Both the position numbers and the translations under genes were made by a program. From NCBI RefSeq assembly GCF_009728465.1, contig NZ_WOCD01000003.1:930001-994000 (forward strand): a stretch of DNA of 64,000 nt, given 5' to 3'. Positions 24,429 through 34,428 of the stretch are shown here, piece after piece. The DNA is from Psychrosphaera haliotis (GTDB lineage: Bacteria > Pseudomonadota > Gammaproteobacteria > Enterobacterales > Alteromonadaceae). Under the pieces are notes generated by a model. The model was not told where the DNA came from. It was given only the letters and a program-made list of their open reading frames with translations, and searched no databases. Every line of letters begins with the position of its first letter. The stretch's first letter is position 1.

Positions 24429-26036
24429 TTAAAGTTGTGGACCAGCGGCTACTAGTTCAGCACCGTCTTCTAAATCAGTATATTGATCAAAGTACTTAAT
24501 GAAACGACCAGCAAGGTCTTCCGCTTTTTCAGTCCACTCGCCTTCATTCGCGTATGTATCACGAGGGTCTAAAATTGCAGGGTTAACACCTTCAAGTTCA
24601 GTTGGTACTTCTAAGTTAAAGATTGGTACGTTCTTAGTTGGCGCTTTTTCAATTGAACCATCTAAAATACGGTCAATGATTGCACGAGTATCTTTAATAG
24701 AGATACGTTTACCAGAACCATTCCAACCTGTGTTTACCAGATAAGCTTCTGCACCAGCATCGTTCATACGTTTAACTAAAACTTCAGCATATTGTAATGG
24801 GTGTAGAGTTAAAAACGCTTTACCAAAACACGCTGAGAACGTTGGTTGAGGTTCAGTAATACCACGTTCAGTTCCCGCTAATTTAGCTGTAAAACCTGAC
24901 AAGAAATGATATTTAGTTTGTGCATCTGTTAATTTAGACACTGGCGGTAATACACCAAACGCATCCGCAGATAAGAAGATAACTTTTTTAGCGTGACCCG
25001 CTTTTGATACCGGCTTAACAATATTGTCAATGTGGTGCAAAGGGTAAGATACACGTGTGTTTTGAGTAACAGAACCATCTGTGAAATCTATAACGCCATT
25101 CTCATCTACTGCTACGTTTTCTAATAACGCATCACGACGAATTGCTTTATAAATATCAGGCTCACTTTCTTTATCTAAATCGATAGTTTTAGCATAACAA
25201 CCACCTTCAAAGTTAAAGATGCCATCGTCATCCCAACCATGCTCGTCATCACCAATTAGCTCACGCTTAGGATCTGTTGATAATGTTGTTTTACCTGTAC
25301 CAGATAAACCGAAGAAAATAGCGGTGTCGCCATCTTTACCAACGTTTGCAGAACAGTGCATTGATGCCATGCCTTGCAGAGGAAGGTAGTAGTTCATCAT
25401 CGCGAACATACCTTTCTTCATTTCACCGCCGTACCAAGTACCGCCAATGATCTGCATTTTTTCAGTCATATTAAATACAGTAAATACTTCTGAGTTCATA
25501 CCGTGCTTTTCAAAGTCTGGGTTAGACGTTTTAGAGCCGTTCATAACAACAAAATCTGGGTCGCCGTAAGTCGCTAATTCTTCTTCAGAAGGACGGATAA
25601 ACATGTTTTTAACAAAGTGGGCCTGCCAAGCAACTTCAGTAATAAAGCGTACTTTTAAGCGAACTTTTTCATTTGCACCACAAAATGTATCAACAACAAA
25701 TAAACGCTTACCTGATAACTGCTTTGATACTAAACCTTTAAGGTCAGTCCAAACCGCAGGGTCTAAAGGCTTGTTATCATTTGGTGCTTGTTCTGAATTC
25801 CACCAAACGGTATCTCGTGAAACATCATCCAATACAATGTATTTATCTTTAGGCGAACGACCTGTAAATACACCAGTGTTTACGTTAACCGCGCCAAGCT
25901 CAGTTACCGTTCCTTTTTCGTAACCTGATAATTCAGATTTAGTTTCTTCTGCAAACAAAGTCTCGTAAGACGGATTATGCAAGATTTCAGTCGGCTCATT
26001 AATGCCATAACGAGATAAGTCGATAGTTGTTGTCAT
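24429..26036 (-). CDS. pckA: ATP-dependent phosphoenolpyruvate carboxykinase PckA
   Basis: PckA converts oxaloacetate and ATP to phosphoenolpyruvate and CO2, the entry step of gluconeogenesis. It has the Walker A-type kinase-1 motif [11 protein letters not shown] (from about residue 240), the kinase-2 block [12 protein letters not shown] and the family signatures [11 protein letters not shown] and [10 protein letters not shown] start at the ATG at 26036 (535 residues, E. coli 540) with GGTGAT upstream. A longer reading from 26135 would overlap the end of hutI and adds 33 residues without family match. It follows hutI in the same direction with 68 bases between, which suits growth on amino acids such as histidine. 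Confidence 0.97.
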   Translation of the reverse strand: MTTTIDLSRYGINEPTEILHNPSYETLFAEETKSELSGYEKGTVTELGAVNVNTGVFTGRSPKDKYIVLDDVSRDTVWWNSEQAPNDNKPLDPAVWTDLKGLVSKQLSGKRLFVVDTFCGANEKVRLKVRFITEVAWQAHFVKNMFIRPSEEELATYGDPDFVVMNGSKTSNPDFEKHGMNSEVFTVFNMTEKMQIIGGTWYGGEMKKGMFAMMNYYLPLQGMASMHCSANVGKDGDTAIFFGLSGTGKTTLSTDPKRELIGDDEHGWDDDGIFNFEGGCYAKTIDLDKESEPDIYKAIRRDALLENVAVDENGVIDFTDGSVTQNTRVSYPLHHIDNIVKPVSKAGHAKKVIFLSADAFGVLPPVSKLTDAQTKYHFLSGFTAKLAGTERGITEPQPTFSACFGKAFLTLHPLQYAEVLVKRMNDAGAEAYLVNTGWNGSGKRISIKDTRAIIDRILDGSIEKAPTKNVPIFNLEVPTELEGVNPAILDPRDTYANEGEWTEKAEDLAGRFIKYFDQYTDLEDGAELVAAGPQL

Positions 26037-26104
26037 TTTTACATCACCAAGGTTTTTGTTCGCATTTACGCCATAATTAAACGACGACGAGTTAAAATAA
26101 TTCG

Positions 26105-27350
26105 TTATAAAAAGCAGGTTTGCCCACGAATCCACATTCGCGTTAACGGGTTTATCCCGAATGTATAGCTAAGTTCTGCCGGGTGTTTTATATCCCATAA
26201 ACAAAAATCAGCTCTATAGCCTACTTTTAATGCACCGACATTTTTTAATCCCAACGCTTTAGCTGCATTACAAGTAACACCAAGTAAAGATTCTTCTGGT
26301 GTTAATTTAAAATGAGTACAGGCCAAACTAAGCATTAGCTTTAATGAACATAGTGGCGAAGACCCCGGGTTGTAATCACTACCTATCGCCATTGGGACGT
26401 TTAATTCCCTTAATATTTTGATTGGTGGCAGCTGCGTTTCAGACAAAGAATGAAAGGCACCTGGTAATAATACAGGAATGGTTACAGAATGGGATAGTTT
26501 TATACAATCTTTTTCAGATAAATACTCTACATGGTCCGCAGACAATCCCTCCATGTCGACAACCAAACCTGTACCACCACTATCGCTTAGCTGTTCTGCA
26601 TGCAATTTAACCGGCAAATTATATTTTTTTGCAGCATCAAAAAGTTTTTTGATCTGCTCCGTACTAAAACCAATATTTTCACAAAAACCATCAACAGCAT
26701 CGACCAAGTCTTGTTCAACAAGTGTCGGTAAAGTATCCGTAATGAGGTAATCAATGTATCCGTCGGGATTATTTTTAAACTCTGGAGGAACCGCATGCGC
26801 ACCTAAAAAGGTTCGGCGTATTTCAACTGGAAAAGACTGCTCAAGCGCTTGCGCTACTTTTAACATCTTAACCTCTGTTTCTGTATTTAAACCATAACCA
26901 GACTTTATTTCGATGCAGGTTACACCTTCACTCATCAGCGTTTTCACTCGCTTTTGAGCCAATACCAGCAACTCTTCAAAAGAGGCATCACGTGTTGCGT
27001 TAACCGTGCTTAAAATGCCACCGCCCTGCTCAGCAATTTCTTTATAGCTAACACCATTTAGGCGCTTTTCGAATTCATCTGCTCTGCTGCCTGCAAATAC
27101 TAAGTGTGTATGACAATCAATTAGCCCTGGCGATAAGAATTGACCTTCGCCGTCCACCACGTTTCTTACAAGGTATATCAGGTAAGTCCGCCGCCTGACC
27201 TAGCCAACTAATTTCCCCGTTTAATACAGCAATCGCTGCATCATTAATAAGACCATAGGCCTGCTGATGAGTTTTTTTGTCCATTGTTAATAAGTGAATA
27301 TTTTTAATAACTAGGTCAAATGTTTGCGGTAGCGCTTCAGAATTATTCAT
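26105..27350 (-). CDS. hutI: Imidazolonepropionase HutI, frame broken near residue 62
   Basis: HutI opens the imidazolone ring to formiminoglutamate in histidine breakdown. The metal-binding amidohydrolase motif [12 protein letters not shown], the VEIKSGYGL block, [17 protein letters not shown] and the terminal [19 protein letters not shown] region are all present. The N-terminal 62 residues are in another frame from the rest; the break is near 27162-27170. Removing one A (minus strand) from an AAA joins them as [13 protein letters not shown] and gives 414 residues, normal for HutI. Unlike most other breaks here, this needs one base less or two more. It is divergent from hutC across a HutC-like operator. 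Confidence 0.9.
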
Positions 27351-27393
27351 TAAACAACCTTGACGATCTAAGTGGTTATGGATTATTTTAAGT

Positions 27394-27403
27394 TGTATAT
27401 ACA
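27394..27403. promoter_or_regulatory. Putative HutC operator in the hutI-hutC intergenic region
   Basis: The palindrome TGTATATACA, extended as TTGTATATACAGG, lies between the divergent hutI and hutC starts. HutC regulators of the GntR family bind sites of the type CTTGTATATACAAG, so autoregulation and urocanate-responsive control are likely. Assignment is by similarity of the motif and by position. Confidence 0.65.
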
Positions 27404-27487
27404 GGTTTAGTGTGTCACCTTTTATTTAAGGTTTCAATTTATTAAAGGCCTAAATTGGCCAACAGCAAAACTAGATGGTAGCCCAAG

Positions 27488-28195
27488 ATGACAGCAAAGT
27501 TTGAACAAATTAAAAAGTACATACTGGAAAAAATTGAATCTGGCGAGTGGCAAGAAAATGCACTGGTACCCTCAGAGAATAAATTAGCGGATGATTTTGC
27601 TGTGAGCCGCATGACGGCAAGGCGAGCGGTTGAGGAGTTGAGCCAACAAGGCATATTAAATCGAACTAAAGGTTCAGGTACCTACGTTGCGTCGCTCAAA
27701 GGCCAGGGCTCTATGTTCGAAATTAAAGACATCGCTGATGAAATCACAGCTCGTGGCCACCAGCATAAAGCGACTGTTATTGAATTAGAAACGATTGAAG
27801 CCATTGCCCCCATCGCTATTGCACTAGATGTAGATGTGGACTCTGAAGTTTTTCGTTCTGTAATCGTGCACTTTGACAATAACAAAGCCGTACAAGTTGA
27901 AGAACGCTTTATTAATCCTAAAAGTGCGCCAGATTACTTATCACAAGACTTTACCGAAACAACACCTCACGAATACTTGTCTCAGGTCGCACCTCTAACA
28001 GAGGCACGTCATACCATTGAAGCTGTGGCCCCAACGGAACAAGTGTGTGAATGGTTACAACTTTATAATCAAGAACCTTGTTTGCAATTGATCCGTCGTA
28101 CGTCGAGCAAAAATGACGTGGTTTGTTTCGCCCGAATTATATATCCAGGTTCAAGCTACCGCCTTGGTGGCCAGCTGACCTTTGGCAAGCACTAA
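27488..28195 (+). CDS. hutC: Histidine utilisation repressor HutC (GntR family)
   Basis: A 235-residue GntR/HutC regulator. The N-terminal winged helix-turn-helix includes ALVPSENKLADDFAVSRMTARRAVEELSQQG-type residues (about 20-50), followed by GTYVA. The C-terminal UTRA effector domain (about 85-230) includes VQVEERFINP and ARIIYPGSSYRL. HutC proteins repress hut genes and release DNA on binding urocanate. The location between hutI and hutUH fits. The stop codon is the first of several in-frame TAA triplets formed by a hexamer repeat, 54 bases before hutU. Confidence 0.95.
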   Translation: MTAKFEQIKKYILEKIESGEWQENALVPSENKLADDFAVSRMTARRAVEELSQQGILNRTKGSGTYVASLKGQGSMFEIKDIADEITARGHQHKATVIELETIEAIAPIAIALDVDVDSEVFRSVIVHFDNNKAVQVEERFINPKSAPDYLSQDFTETTPHEYLSQVAPLTEARHTIEAVAPTEQVCEWLQLYNQEPCLQLIRRTSSKNDVVCFARIIYPGSSYRLGGQLTFGKH

Positions 28196-28227
28196 AACTA
28201 AAACTAAAACTAAAACTAAAACTAAAA
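28192..28227 (+). repeat. Six tandem copies of hexamer CTAAAA at the hutC stop
   Basis: Six perfect CTAAAA units begin in the last codon of hutC and run to within 25 bases of the hutU start. In the hutC frame they read TAA AAC repeatedly, so the first TAA is the stop and more in-frame stops follow. A change in unit number would alter only the hutC-hutU spacing. Confidence 0.9.
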
Positions 28228-28249
28228 AATCCTATTCAAAGGAAACATC

Positions 28250-29947
28250 ATGTCAAATCAACGTTTCGATTCTTCACGCGTCATTCGCGCGCCTCGTGGC
28301 AATAAAATTACCGCTAAATCTTGGTTAACGGAAGCGGCCAAACGAATGTTAATGAACAACCTCGACGAAGAAGTTGCAGAACACCCGCAAAATTTAGTGG
28401 TTTATGGCGGTATTGGTCGTGCAGCAAGAGATTGGCCATCATTCGACAAAATCGTAGAAGTTTTAGATCAATTGGAAGATCACCAAACCTTATTAGTACA
28501 GTCGGGGAAACCAGTTGGCGTATTTAATACTCACAGCAACGCCCCTAGAGTATTAATTGCGAACTCTAACTTAGTACCGCATTGGGCAAACTGGGAACAC
28601 TTTAACGAGCTCGATAAACAAGGCCTTATGATGTACGGCCAAATGACAGCTGGTTCTTGGATTTATATTGGTTCGCAGGGCATTGTTCAAGGCACCTACG
28701 AAACCTTTGTTGCCATGGCAAAACAACATTTTAATGGTGACGCGTCTGGCCGTTGGGTTTTAACTGGTGGTCTTGGTGGAATGGGTGGCGCACAGCCTCT
28801 AGCGGCAACAATGGCAGGATACGCAGCACTAGTTGTTGAATGTGACGAATCACGAATCGACTTCCGTTTACGTACAGGTTACGTCGATAAAAAAGCAACA
28901 ACATTAGATGAAGCTTTGTCGATGATTGATGAAGCGGTTGCAAATAAACAAGCGGTGTCGGTAGGTTTACTTGGCAATGCAGCAGAAATATTCCCTGAAT
29001 TGGTCAAGCGCGGCATCACCCCTGATGTGGTCACCGACCAAACATCTGCTCACGATCCATTAAATGGTTACTTGCCGCTAGGCTGGAGCATGGAACATGC
29101 GGCAGAAATGCGTAAAAAAGATGAAGCTGCAGTTGTTAAAGCGGCTAAGCAATCTATGGCAAAACAAGTCCAAGCGATGCTAGACCTTCAAGCCGCCGGT
29201 GCCGCAACAACAGACTACGGTAATAACATTCGTCAAATGGCTCTAGAAGAAGGCGTTACCAATGCTTTTGACTTCCCTGGTTTTGTGCCTGCTTATGTTC
29301 GCCCATTATTTTGTGAAGGCATTGGTCCATTCCGTTGGGTTGCGTTATCTGGTGACCCTGAAGACATCTATAAAACAGACGCCAAAGTAAAAGAGCTTAT
29401 CCCTGATAACCCACATCTGCATAACTGGTTAGATATGGCCAGAGAGCGTATTCAATTCCAAGGCTTGCCAGCACGTATTTGTTGGATTGGCTTAAAAGAT
29501 CGCGCACGAATCGCTAAAGCCTTTAATGACATGGTGAAAAGCGGCGAGTTATCGGCTCCCGTTGTTATTGGCCGTGACCACCTAGACTCAGGTTCAGTGG
29601 CAAGCCCCAATAGAGAAACCGAAGCCATGTTAGACGGATCAGATGCGGTTTCAGACTGGCCTTTATTAAACGCATTATTAAATACCGCAGGGGGTGCTAC
29701 TTGGGTTTCTTTGCATCATGGTGGTGGGGTTGGCATGGGCTTTAGCCAGCACTCAGGCGTTGTTATTGTTGCCGACGGTACTGCAGAAGCAGAGCAACGT
29801 TTAGCTAATGTACTTTGGAATGATCCAGCAACAGGCGTAATGCGACATGCAGACGCTGGTTACGATATCGCAATTAATTGTGCAAAAGAGCAAGGTTTAA
29901 ACTTACCGTCGCTGGAAAATGACGCGGTAGCAAAGGAAGTAAAATAA
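28250..29947 (+). CDS. hutU: Urocanate hydratase HutU
   Basis: HutU hydrates urocanate to imidazolonepropionate using tightly bound NAD as electrophile. The 565-residue length is typical. The NAD-binding glycine cluster [12 protein letters not shown] (from about residue 172) and the C-terminal [18 protein letters not shown], the strongest family signature, are intact. AGGA lies nine bases before the ATG at 28250. Its TAA stop overlaps the hutH ATG by one base, so the two are translationally coupled. Confidence 0.98.
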   Translation: MSNQRFDSSRVIRAPRGNKITAKSWLTEAAKRMLMNNLDEEVAEHPQNLVVYGGIGRAARDWPSFDKIVEVLDQLEDHQTLLVQSGKPVGVFNTHSNAPRVLIANSNLVPHWANWEHFNELDKQGLMMYGQMTAGSWIYIGSQGIVQGTYETFVAMAKQHFNGDASGRWVLTGGLGGMGGAQPLAATMAGYAALVVECDESRIDFRLRTGYVDKKATTLDEALSMIDEAVANKQAVSVGLLGNAAEIFPELVKRGITPDVVTDQTSAHDPLNGYLPLGWSMEHAAEMRKKDEAAVVKAAKQSMAKQVQAMLDLQAAGAATTDYGNNIRQMALEEGVTNAFDFPGFVPAYVRPLFCEGIGPFRWVALSGDPEDIYKTDAKVKELIPDNPHLHNWLDMARERIQFQGLPARICWIGLKDRARIAKAFNDMVKSGELSAPVVIGRDHLDSGSVASPNRETEAMLDGSDAVSDWPLLNALLNTAGGATWVSLHHGGGVGMGFSQHSGVVIVADGTAEAEQRLANVLWNDPATGVMRHADAGYDIAINCAKEQGLNLPSLENDAVAKEVK

Positions 29948-31464
29948 TGAACAAATTAGTACTTACACCAGGAACGTTAGACCTTGAAACGCTTCGCAAA
30001 ATTTACGATGCGCCAGTTCAACTTAGCCTTGATGAGTCTTGCAAAGACGCCATCAATAGAAGCCAACAAGCCGTGCAACAAGTTATCGATGAAGACAGAG
30101 TCGTTTACGGAATTAATACTGGCTTTGGTTTATTGGCCAATACACGAATCTCGAAAGAAGAATTGCAAATTCTGCAACGTAAAATAGTGCTGTCCCATGC
30201 GGCCGGTACCGGCGAGTACTTAAGTGACAACGTCATTCGATTAATGCTTGTACTTAAAATCAACTCACTGGCTCGCGGTTTTTCTGGCATTAGATTATCG
30301 GTTATCGAAGCATTAATTAGCTTGGTCAATAATGAGGTGTACCCTTGCGTACCAGCTAAAGGCTCAGTAGGCGCATCTGGCGATTTAGCGCCACTGGCTC
30401 ACTTAGTACTACCGTTATTAGGCGAAGGCGTCGTCAGAATCGATGGCAAGATTGTTCATTCTGAACAAGGTATAAAACAAGCTGGTTTGAATGCGATTGA
30501 CCTAGCACCCAAAGAAGGCTTGGCATTATTAAATGGTACCCAAACTTCTACCGCATTAGCATTAAAAGGTTACTTTTTAGCACAAGACTTATTAGCGTCA
30601 TCTATTATGATTGGCGCAACAACGGTAGAAGCAGCGCTTGGCTCTCGCTCTCCTTTTGACGAAAGAATCCATTTAGCTCGCGGCCAGCAAGGTCAAATTG
30701 ATATCGCTGCAGCGTTTAGAAATGTATTAAGCGATTCATCAGAGGTAGGCAATAGTCATATTCAATGTGACAAAGTCCAAGACCCTTATTCATTAAGATG
30801 CCAACCTCAAGTACTAGGTGCATGTTTACAGCAAATTCGTCACGCTGGCGATATCTTAAAAACCGAAGCAAACGGTGTAACGGACAACCCATTAGTCTTT
30901 TTACATGATGATGGCGCAGACATTATTTCAGGTGGTAACTTTCACGCCGAACCTGTAGCCATGGTGGCGGATAACTTAGCCATTGCGATATCAGAGATTG
31001 GCGCGCTTTCAGAGCGTCGAATGGCCATGTTAATCGACTCAAACCTAAGCAAGTTACCGCCATTTTTAGTGGATAACGGCGGTGTAAACTCAGGTTTCAT
31101 GATTGCCCAAGTTACCTCTGCGGCTTTAGCTTCTGAAAACAAAAGCTATGCACACCCAGCCTCAGTTGATAGCTTGCCGACGAGTGCAAACCAAGAAGAT
31201 CACGTTTCTATGGCTACCTTTGCAGCTCGCAGACTGCAAGACATGGCTGACAATACATTTGCCATTTTAGCCGTTGAATGGTTAGCGGCTTGCCAAGGGT
31301 TAGATTTCAGAGCGCCGCACAAGTCATCGGCGATGGTAGAAGAAGGCAAAGCAATATTACGAGCTGCAGTGCCGTTTTATGATGAAGACCGCTATTTTGC
31401 GCCCGACATAGAGTGCGCTAAAGAGTTATTGGAACATCGTAAGCTAGCTGAACTCCTGCATTAA
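29947..31464 (+). CDS. hutH: Histidine ammonia-lyase HutH
   Basis: HutH removes ammonia from histidine to give urocanate, the first step of the pathway. The electrophilic MIO group forms from A143-S144-G145 within [14 protein letters not shown]. Other signature parts are the GINTGFG motif near residue 56 and [11 protein letters not shown]. The length of 505 residues is normal. It overlaps hutU by one base and is followed by a terminator. Confidence 0.98.
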   Translation: MNKLVLTPGTLDLETLRKIYDAPVQLSLDESCKDAINRSQQAVQQVIDEDRVVYGINTGFGLLANTRISKEELQILQRKIVLSHAAGTGEYLSDNVIRLMLVLKINSLARGFSGIRLSVIEALISLVNNEVYPCVPAKGSVGASGDLAPLAHLVLPLLGEGVVRIDGKIVHSEQGIKQAGLNAIDLAPKEGLALLNGTQTSTALALKGYFLAQDLLASSIMIGATTVEAALGSRSPFDERIHLARGQQGQIDIAAAFRNVLSDSSEVGNSHIQCDKVQDPYSLRCQPQVLGACLQQIRHAGDILKTEANGVTDNPLVFLHDDGADIISGGNFHAEPVAMVADNLAIAISEIGALSERRMAMLIDSNLSKLPPFLVDNGGVNSGFMIAQVTSAALASENKSYAHPASVDSLPTSANQEDHVSMATFAARRLQDMADNTFAILAVEWLAACQGLDFRAPHKSSAMVEEGKAILRAAVPFYDEDRYFAPDIECAKELLEHRKLAELLH

Positions 31465-31509
31465 AAACACAAGTCGTTACATCTTTAAGTAGCGCTTTGG
31501 AAACTTTTT

Positions 31510-31549
31510 GAGTCTAGCATTGACTAACTTTGCTAGACTCATTATTTTT
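31510..31549 (+). terminator. hutUH terminator
   Basis: GAGTCTAGCA (31510-31519) pairs perfectly with TGCTAGACTC (31531-31540) across an 11-base loop and is followed by ATTATTTTT. It separates the hut genes from the lipoprotein operon. Confidence 0.85.
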
Positions 31550-31579
31550 GAACCAAATAACTAATTAAACAGGTGTTTC

Positions 31580-32500
31580 ATGAGCAAAACAATATGGATA
31601 GTGGTTAGCTTACTCATGCTTGTTGCTTGCTCGTCCACAGCGCCTAAATGGTCTCTATCGGCGCCAAAAGATACTGCTACTACTTTTATTACAACAGGCA
31701 GTGGACCTAACTTAAAATCAGCAAAGGCAGATGCCTTACAACAATTATCAAATAGGCTGATTGTTAACGTTTCAAACACTACCTCAACCTACAACGAAAA
31801 AACGACAAACGGCACTGTGCTCCAAAGTATAAAATCATTGGGCCAGCTAAACTCAGAACAGTTTAGTTTTGTTGGCAATCAGGTTCTTTCTAGCGAAACA
31901 ATAAACAATCAAACTTACGTGCTGATTGAGGTTAATAAAGCCTCTGTATTCACGCCTATTCAAAACTATTTAACGTTACAAATAACGCCCCTCATTGATT
32001 TACAAAAAACTGATCAGCAAATAATCGCGAATGGTTTATTACTTTGGCCTCAACTAAACACCGCAGAACAATATATTGAGTTGCTTCATGTTTACGGCGA
32101 AGATCAATTTTCTTTAAAAAGTGAATTAGCACAATTCAAAAACCTCTTTATGTCTCTAATTTCAGATGCAGAACTTTCAATTCAAATAGGTTCAGACAGT
32201 GGTTCTGAGCGCTTGGGATTAGCGCCTCTTTTACAAAAAGAGTTTCAAACACTGTTAACAAAAAAACAAAGTGCTAAGCATAAGATCAAAATGATCATTG
32301 TTGGCCCAACGGTTTCTTCTTATAAAAAAGCGCCTTTTTTTGCGACCTCAATAACCGCTGAGCAAGTTATTGCCATCAATGATGAGCTGGTATTGCGCAG
32401 GCCTATTTCCAGTTTTGAGTTTGGTTTGCAAGAAGTGCAGGTATTAACAGAAGCTAGCGCTTCATTTTTTAGTCAACTTGCATTGAGCCAACAACAATAG
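31580..32500 (+). CDS. LPP20-family lipoprotein
   Basis: A lipoprotein signal peptide ends at LVAC (Cys about residue 17). Residues about 25-130 have the LPP20 features: FITTGSGPNLKSAKADALQQLSNRL, then a QVLSSETINNQTYVLIEV strand. LPP20 members include FlgP of vibrios and campylobacters, an outer-membrane flagellar protein, but this protein is longer (306 residues) and has a C-terminal half I do not recognise. It is first in a row of four envelope genes; its stop abuts the next ATG directly. No flagellar genes are nearby, so a flagellar role is not supported. Confidence 0.75.
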   Translation: MSKTIWIVVSLLMLVACSSTAPKWSLSAPKDTATTFITTGSGPNLKSAKADALQQLSNRLIVNVSNTTSTYNEKTTNGTVLQSIKSLGQLNSEQFSFVGNQVLSSETINNQTYVLIEVNKASVFTPIQNYLTLQITPLIDLQKTDQQIIANGLLLWPQLNTAEQYIELLHVYGEDQFSLKSELAQFKNLFMSLISDAELSIQIGSDSGSERLGLAPLLQKEFQTLLTKKQSAKHKIKMIIVGPTVSSYKKAPFFATSITAEQVIAINDELVLRRPISSFEFGLQEVQVLTEASASFFSQLALSQQQ

Positions 32501-33241
32501 ATGCCAAACCTAATTCCCAACCGATACATAACGCTTTTATGTGCGTTGTTTATTAGCTTGTTGTGCAGCGGCTGTGCCATGCAAATTCAACAGAATGCTT
32601 TGGGTGAGTCTTATGTTGCCTTTGGTAAGCATCAACTGTTAACAAATGAGCAAGCCCAAAAACTAGATCGACAACAACGAGTTGATCGCATTGCGGCCGA
32701 TATGCAAAAGGTTGGGTTTCGCCATGAATCTGTTTCGCCTATATTTGACAGCGTTTCAGTATCAATTTTGAGTATATTTAGGAACCAAAAAAATCTACTT
32801 AAAAAGTACCAAACTATTGTTGATAACCATAAAGATGTTATGTCATTTATTGTCGCCAATAAAGATAAAAGCCCCGCTGAACTTAAGGCCGAAGCGGCTC
32901 GTTTTGACAAACTTCATATTAACAGTAAAGAAAAAATATCCGTTAAATTAAAGCAATATCAACAAGCAAATACAGGCATACAAGCAGAAAATGCAAGACT
33001 GGCAGCTGAATTGCTATTGCAAGGAGCTAAGTTAGCCATAATCTTGAAAGATAACCTCGAGGAAATGCTTAAACTCGAAGGCATAGCTATGCTAATAAAT
33101 GCTCACAAAACAAATAAAGGTTACGAACTTGCCCAAGCCAGAATTCATATGAGCAACGTCGCCAACGATTTTATTTCAGAACAAAAAGCGGTTTTAGATA
33201 TAACCAAAGAAATTCAGAAAATTTTAGATACGAAGTTGTAA
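32501..33241 (+). CDS. Helical lipoprotein of unknown function
   Basis: The start ATG follows the previous stop without a gap. A signal peptide ends in the lipobox CSGC (Cys about residue 25). The rest of the 246 residues is largely charged alpha-helix with coiled-coil character (for example RNQKNLLKKYQTIVDNHKD and LKQYQQANTGIQAENARL). I do not recognise a family. As the second gene of the lipoprotein operon it could be a structural partner of the LPP20 protein. Confidence 0.7.
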   Translation: MPNLIPNRYITLLCALFISLLCSGCAMQIQQNALGESYVAFGKHQLLTNEQAQKLDRQQRVDRIAADMQKVGFRHESVSPIFDSVSVSILSIFRNQKNLLKKYQTIVDNHKDVMSFIVANKDKSPAELKAEAARFDKLHINSKEKISVKLKQYQQANTGIQAENARLAAELLLQGAKLAIILKDNLEEMLKLEGIAMLINAHKTNKGYELAQARIHMSNVANDFISEQKAVLDITKEIQKILDTKL

Positions 33242-33286
33242 ACATTGTAGAAAACAGATTATAAGAATTGTAGAAAAGGAAGTGAC

Positions 33287-34418
33287 ATGAGATTACTAAC
33301 ACTAACACTTGTATTATCACTCGCAGGTTGTGCGAGCCAAGAAATACAATATCCAGCAGAGCAAACCACGGCTTCAGCTCCGACGGCAAACGCGTCATTA
33401 ATGCGTATTGCTAAAAGTGCCTATGAATTTGAAGACAAAGACATACAAGTTCCAGCTAACTTTGATACGCAAGGTTTACAATTTTGTGATGACGAATTTG
33501 ATATTGAAAAAAACGCGTGTCCTCTCGATAAAAAAGCCATCCGAATTTACTTTGGTGACAATAAAATTGATAGCAAATATGCACCTGAAGCAGCCGCTTT
33601 AACAAGACTCAATAACAAAACCTTAGGCTTAATGTTAGAAAACCAATTAGCAGGTGTTAATCGCTTTAGAATTGTGACTAATGACAACGACACTATTGCT
33701 CTTGAGAAACAAAAACAGTTTGAAGAACAAGATGTTAAAACTGTGGCTGAACTCAACAAAAACGCCAAGGTACTGCGTCCAGACTATGCGGTGAAAATTG
33801 ATACAATAAAGTCTGCCGACCGATTTTATGGCGAACACAACGGCTTAGCGCAGTATCATGTTGAAATGAGCACTAGCGTGATAAACCCATATACAAAAGA
33901 AAAACTAGCCTATCCAAATTTAGGTAAAATTAGAGTTAAAGGTACAGACGTTTCGTTCAAAAGAATCGTTGGTATATACCGAAGTAAACAACAAATATTA
34001 CACAGGCTTTAATTATTCTGATCAAGACAATGTGCATGCAGTATTTAACTCAATGGCATCTAAAGCCTTCGATGTTTTATTATCAAGGTTACTTATAGAA
34101 ATGCCTTCAAGTGCTCAAGTTGTTGCCTTTAAAGACAATCAGGTAACTCTAGATAGAGGCCGAAATGCCGGTATATTGAATAACGAAACTATGATTTTAT
34201 TTCAGTACCAACAAGGGTTTGTAGAGCCTATTGCTGTTGCTATGGTAAAGCCATCTAGTAACAGTGCCATTGCACAAATCGTGAAATGGAAAGACTCAGA
34301 TAACGCCGAAAAAATAAAAGACAAAGCAGACGGGAAAATATACCAAACATCGTTAGGTCAAAAAGTATTTGCCGTATCCGTTGGCTTGCCTCAAGACTAT
34401 GTTGACAACCGACTGTAA
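33287..34418 (+). CDS. Lipoprotein with CsgG-like and FlgT-C-like parts, frame broken
   Basis: A signal peptide ends in LAGC (Cys about residue 15). The middle part (about 90-220) has the flavour of CsgG/LpoB-like lipoproteins: NNKTLGLMLENQLAGVNRF and a RPDYAVKID strand. The C-terminal part, QVVAFKDNQVTLDRGRNAGI, recalls the last domain of FlgT. The frame changes at an A4 run (33959-33962): one A fewer (or two more) joins the parts as SFKESLVYTEVNNK, about 376 residues. A real gene break cannot be excluded, but the downstream part continues with typical sequence. Function unknown; third gene of the lipoprotein operon. Confidence 0.65.
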
Positions 34419-34428
34419 GTAAAAGGAA

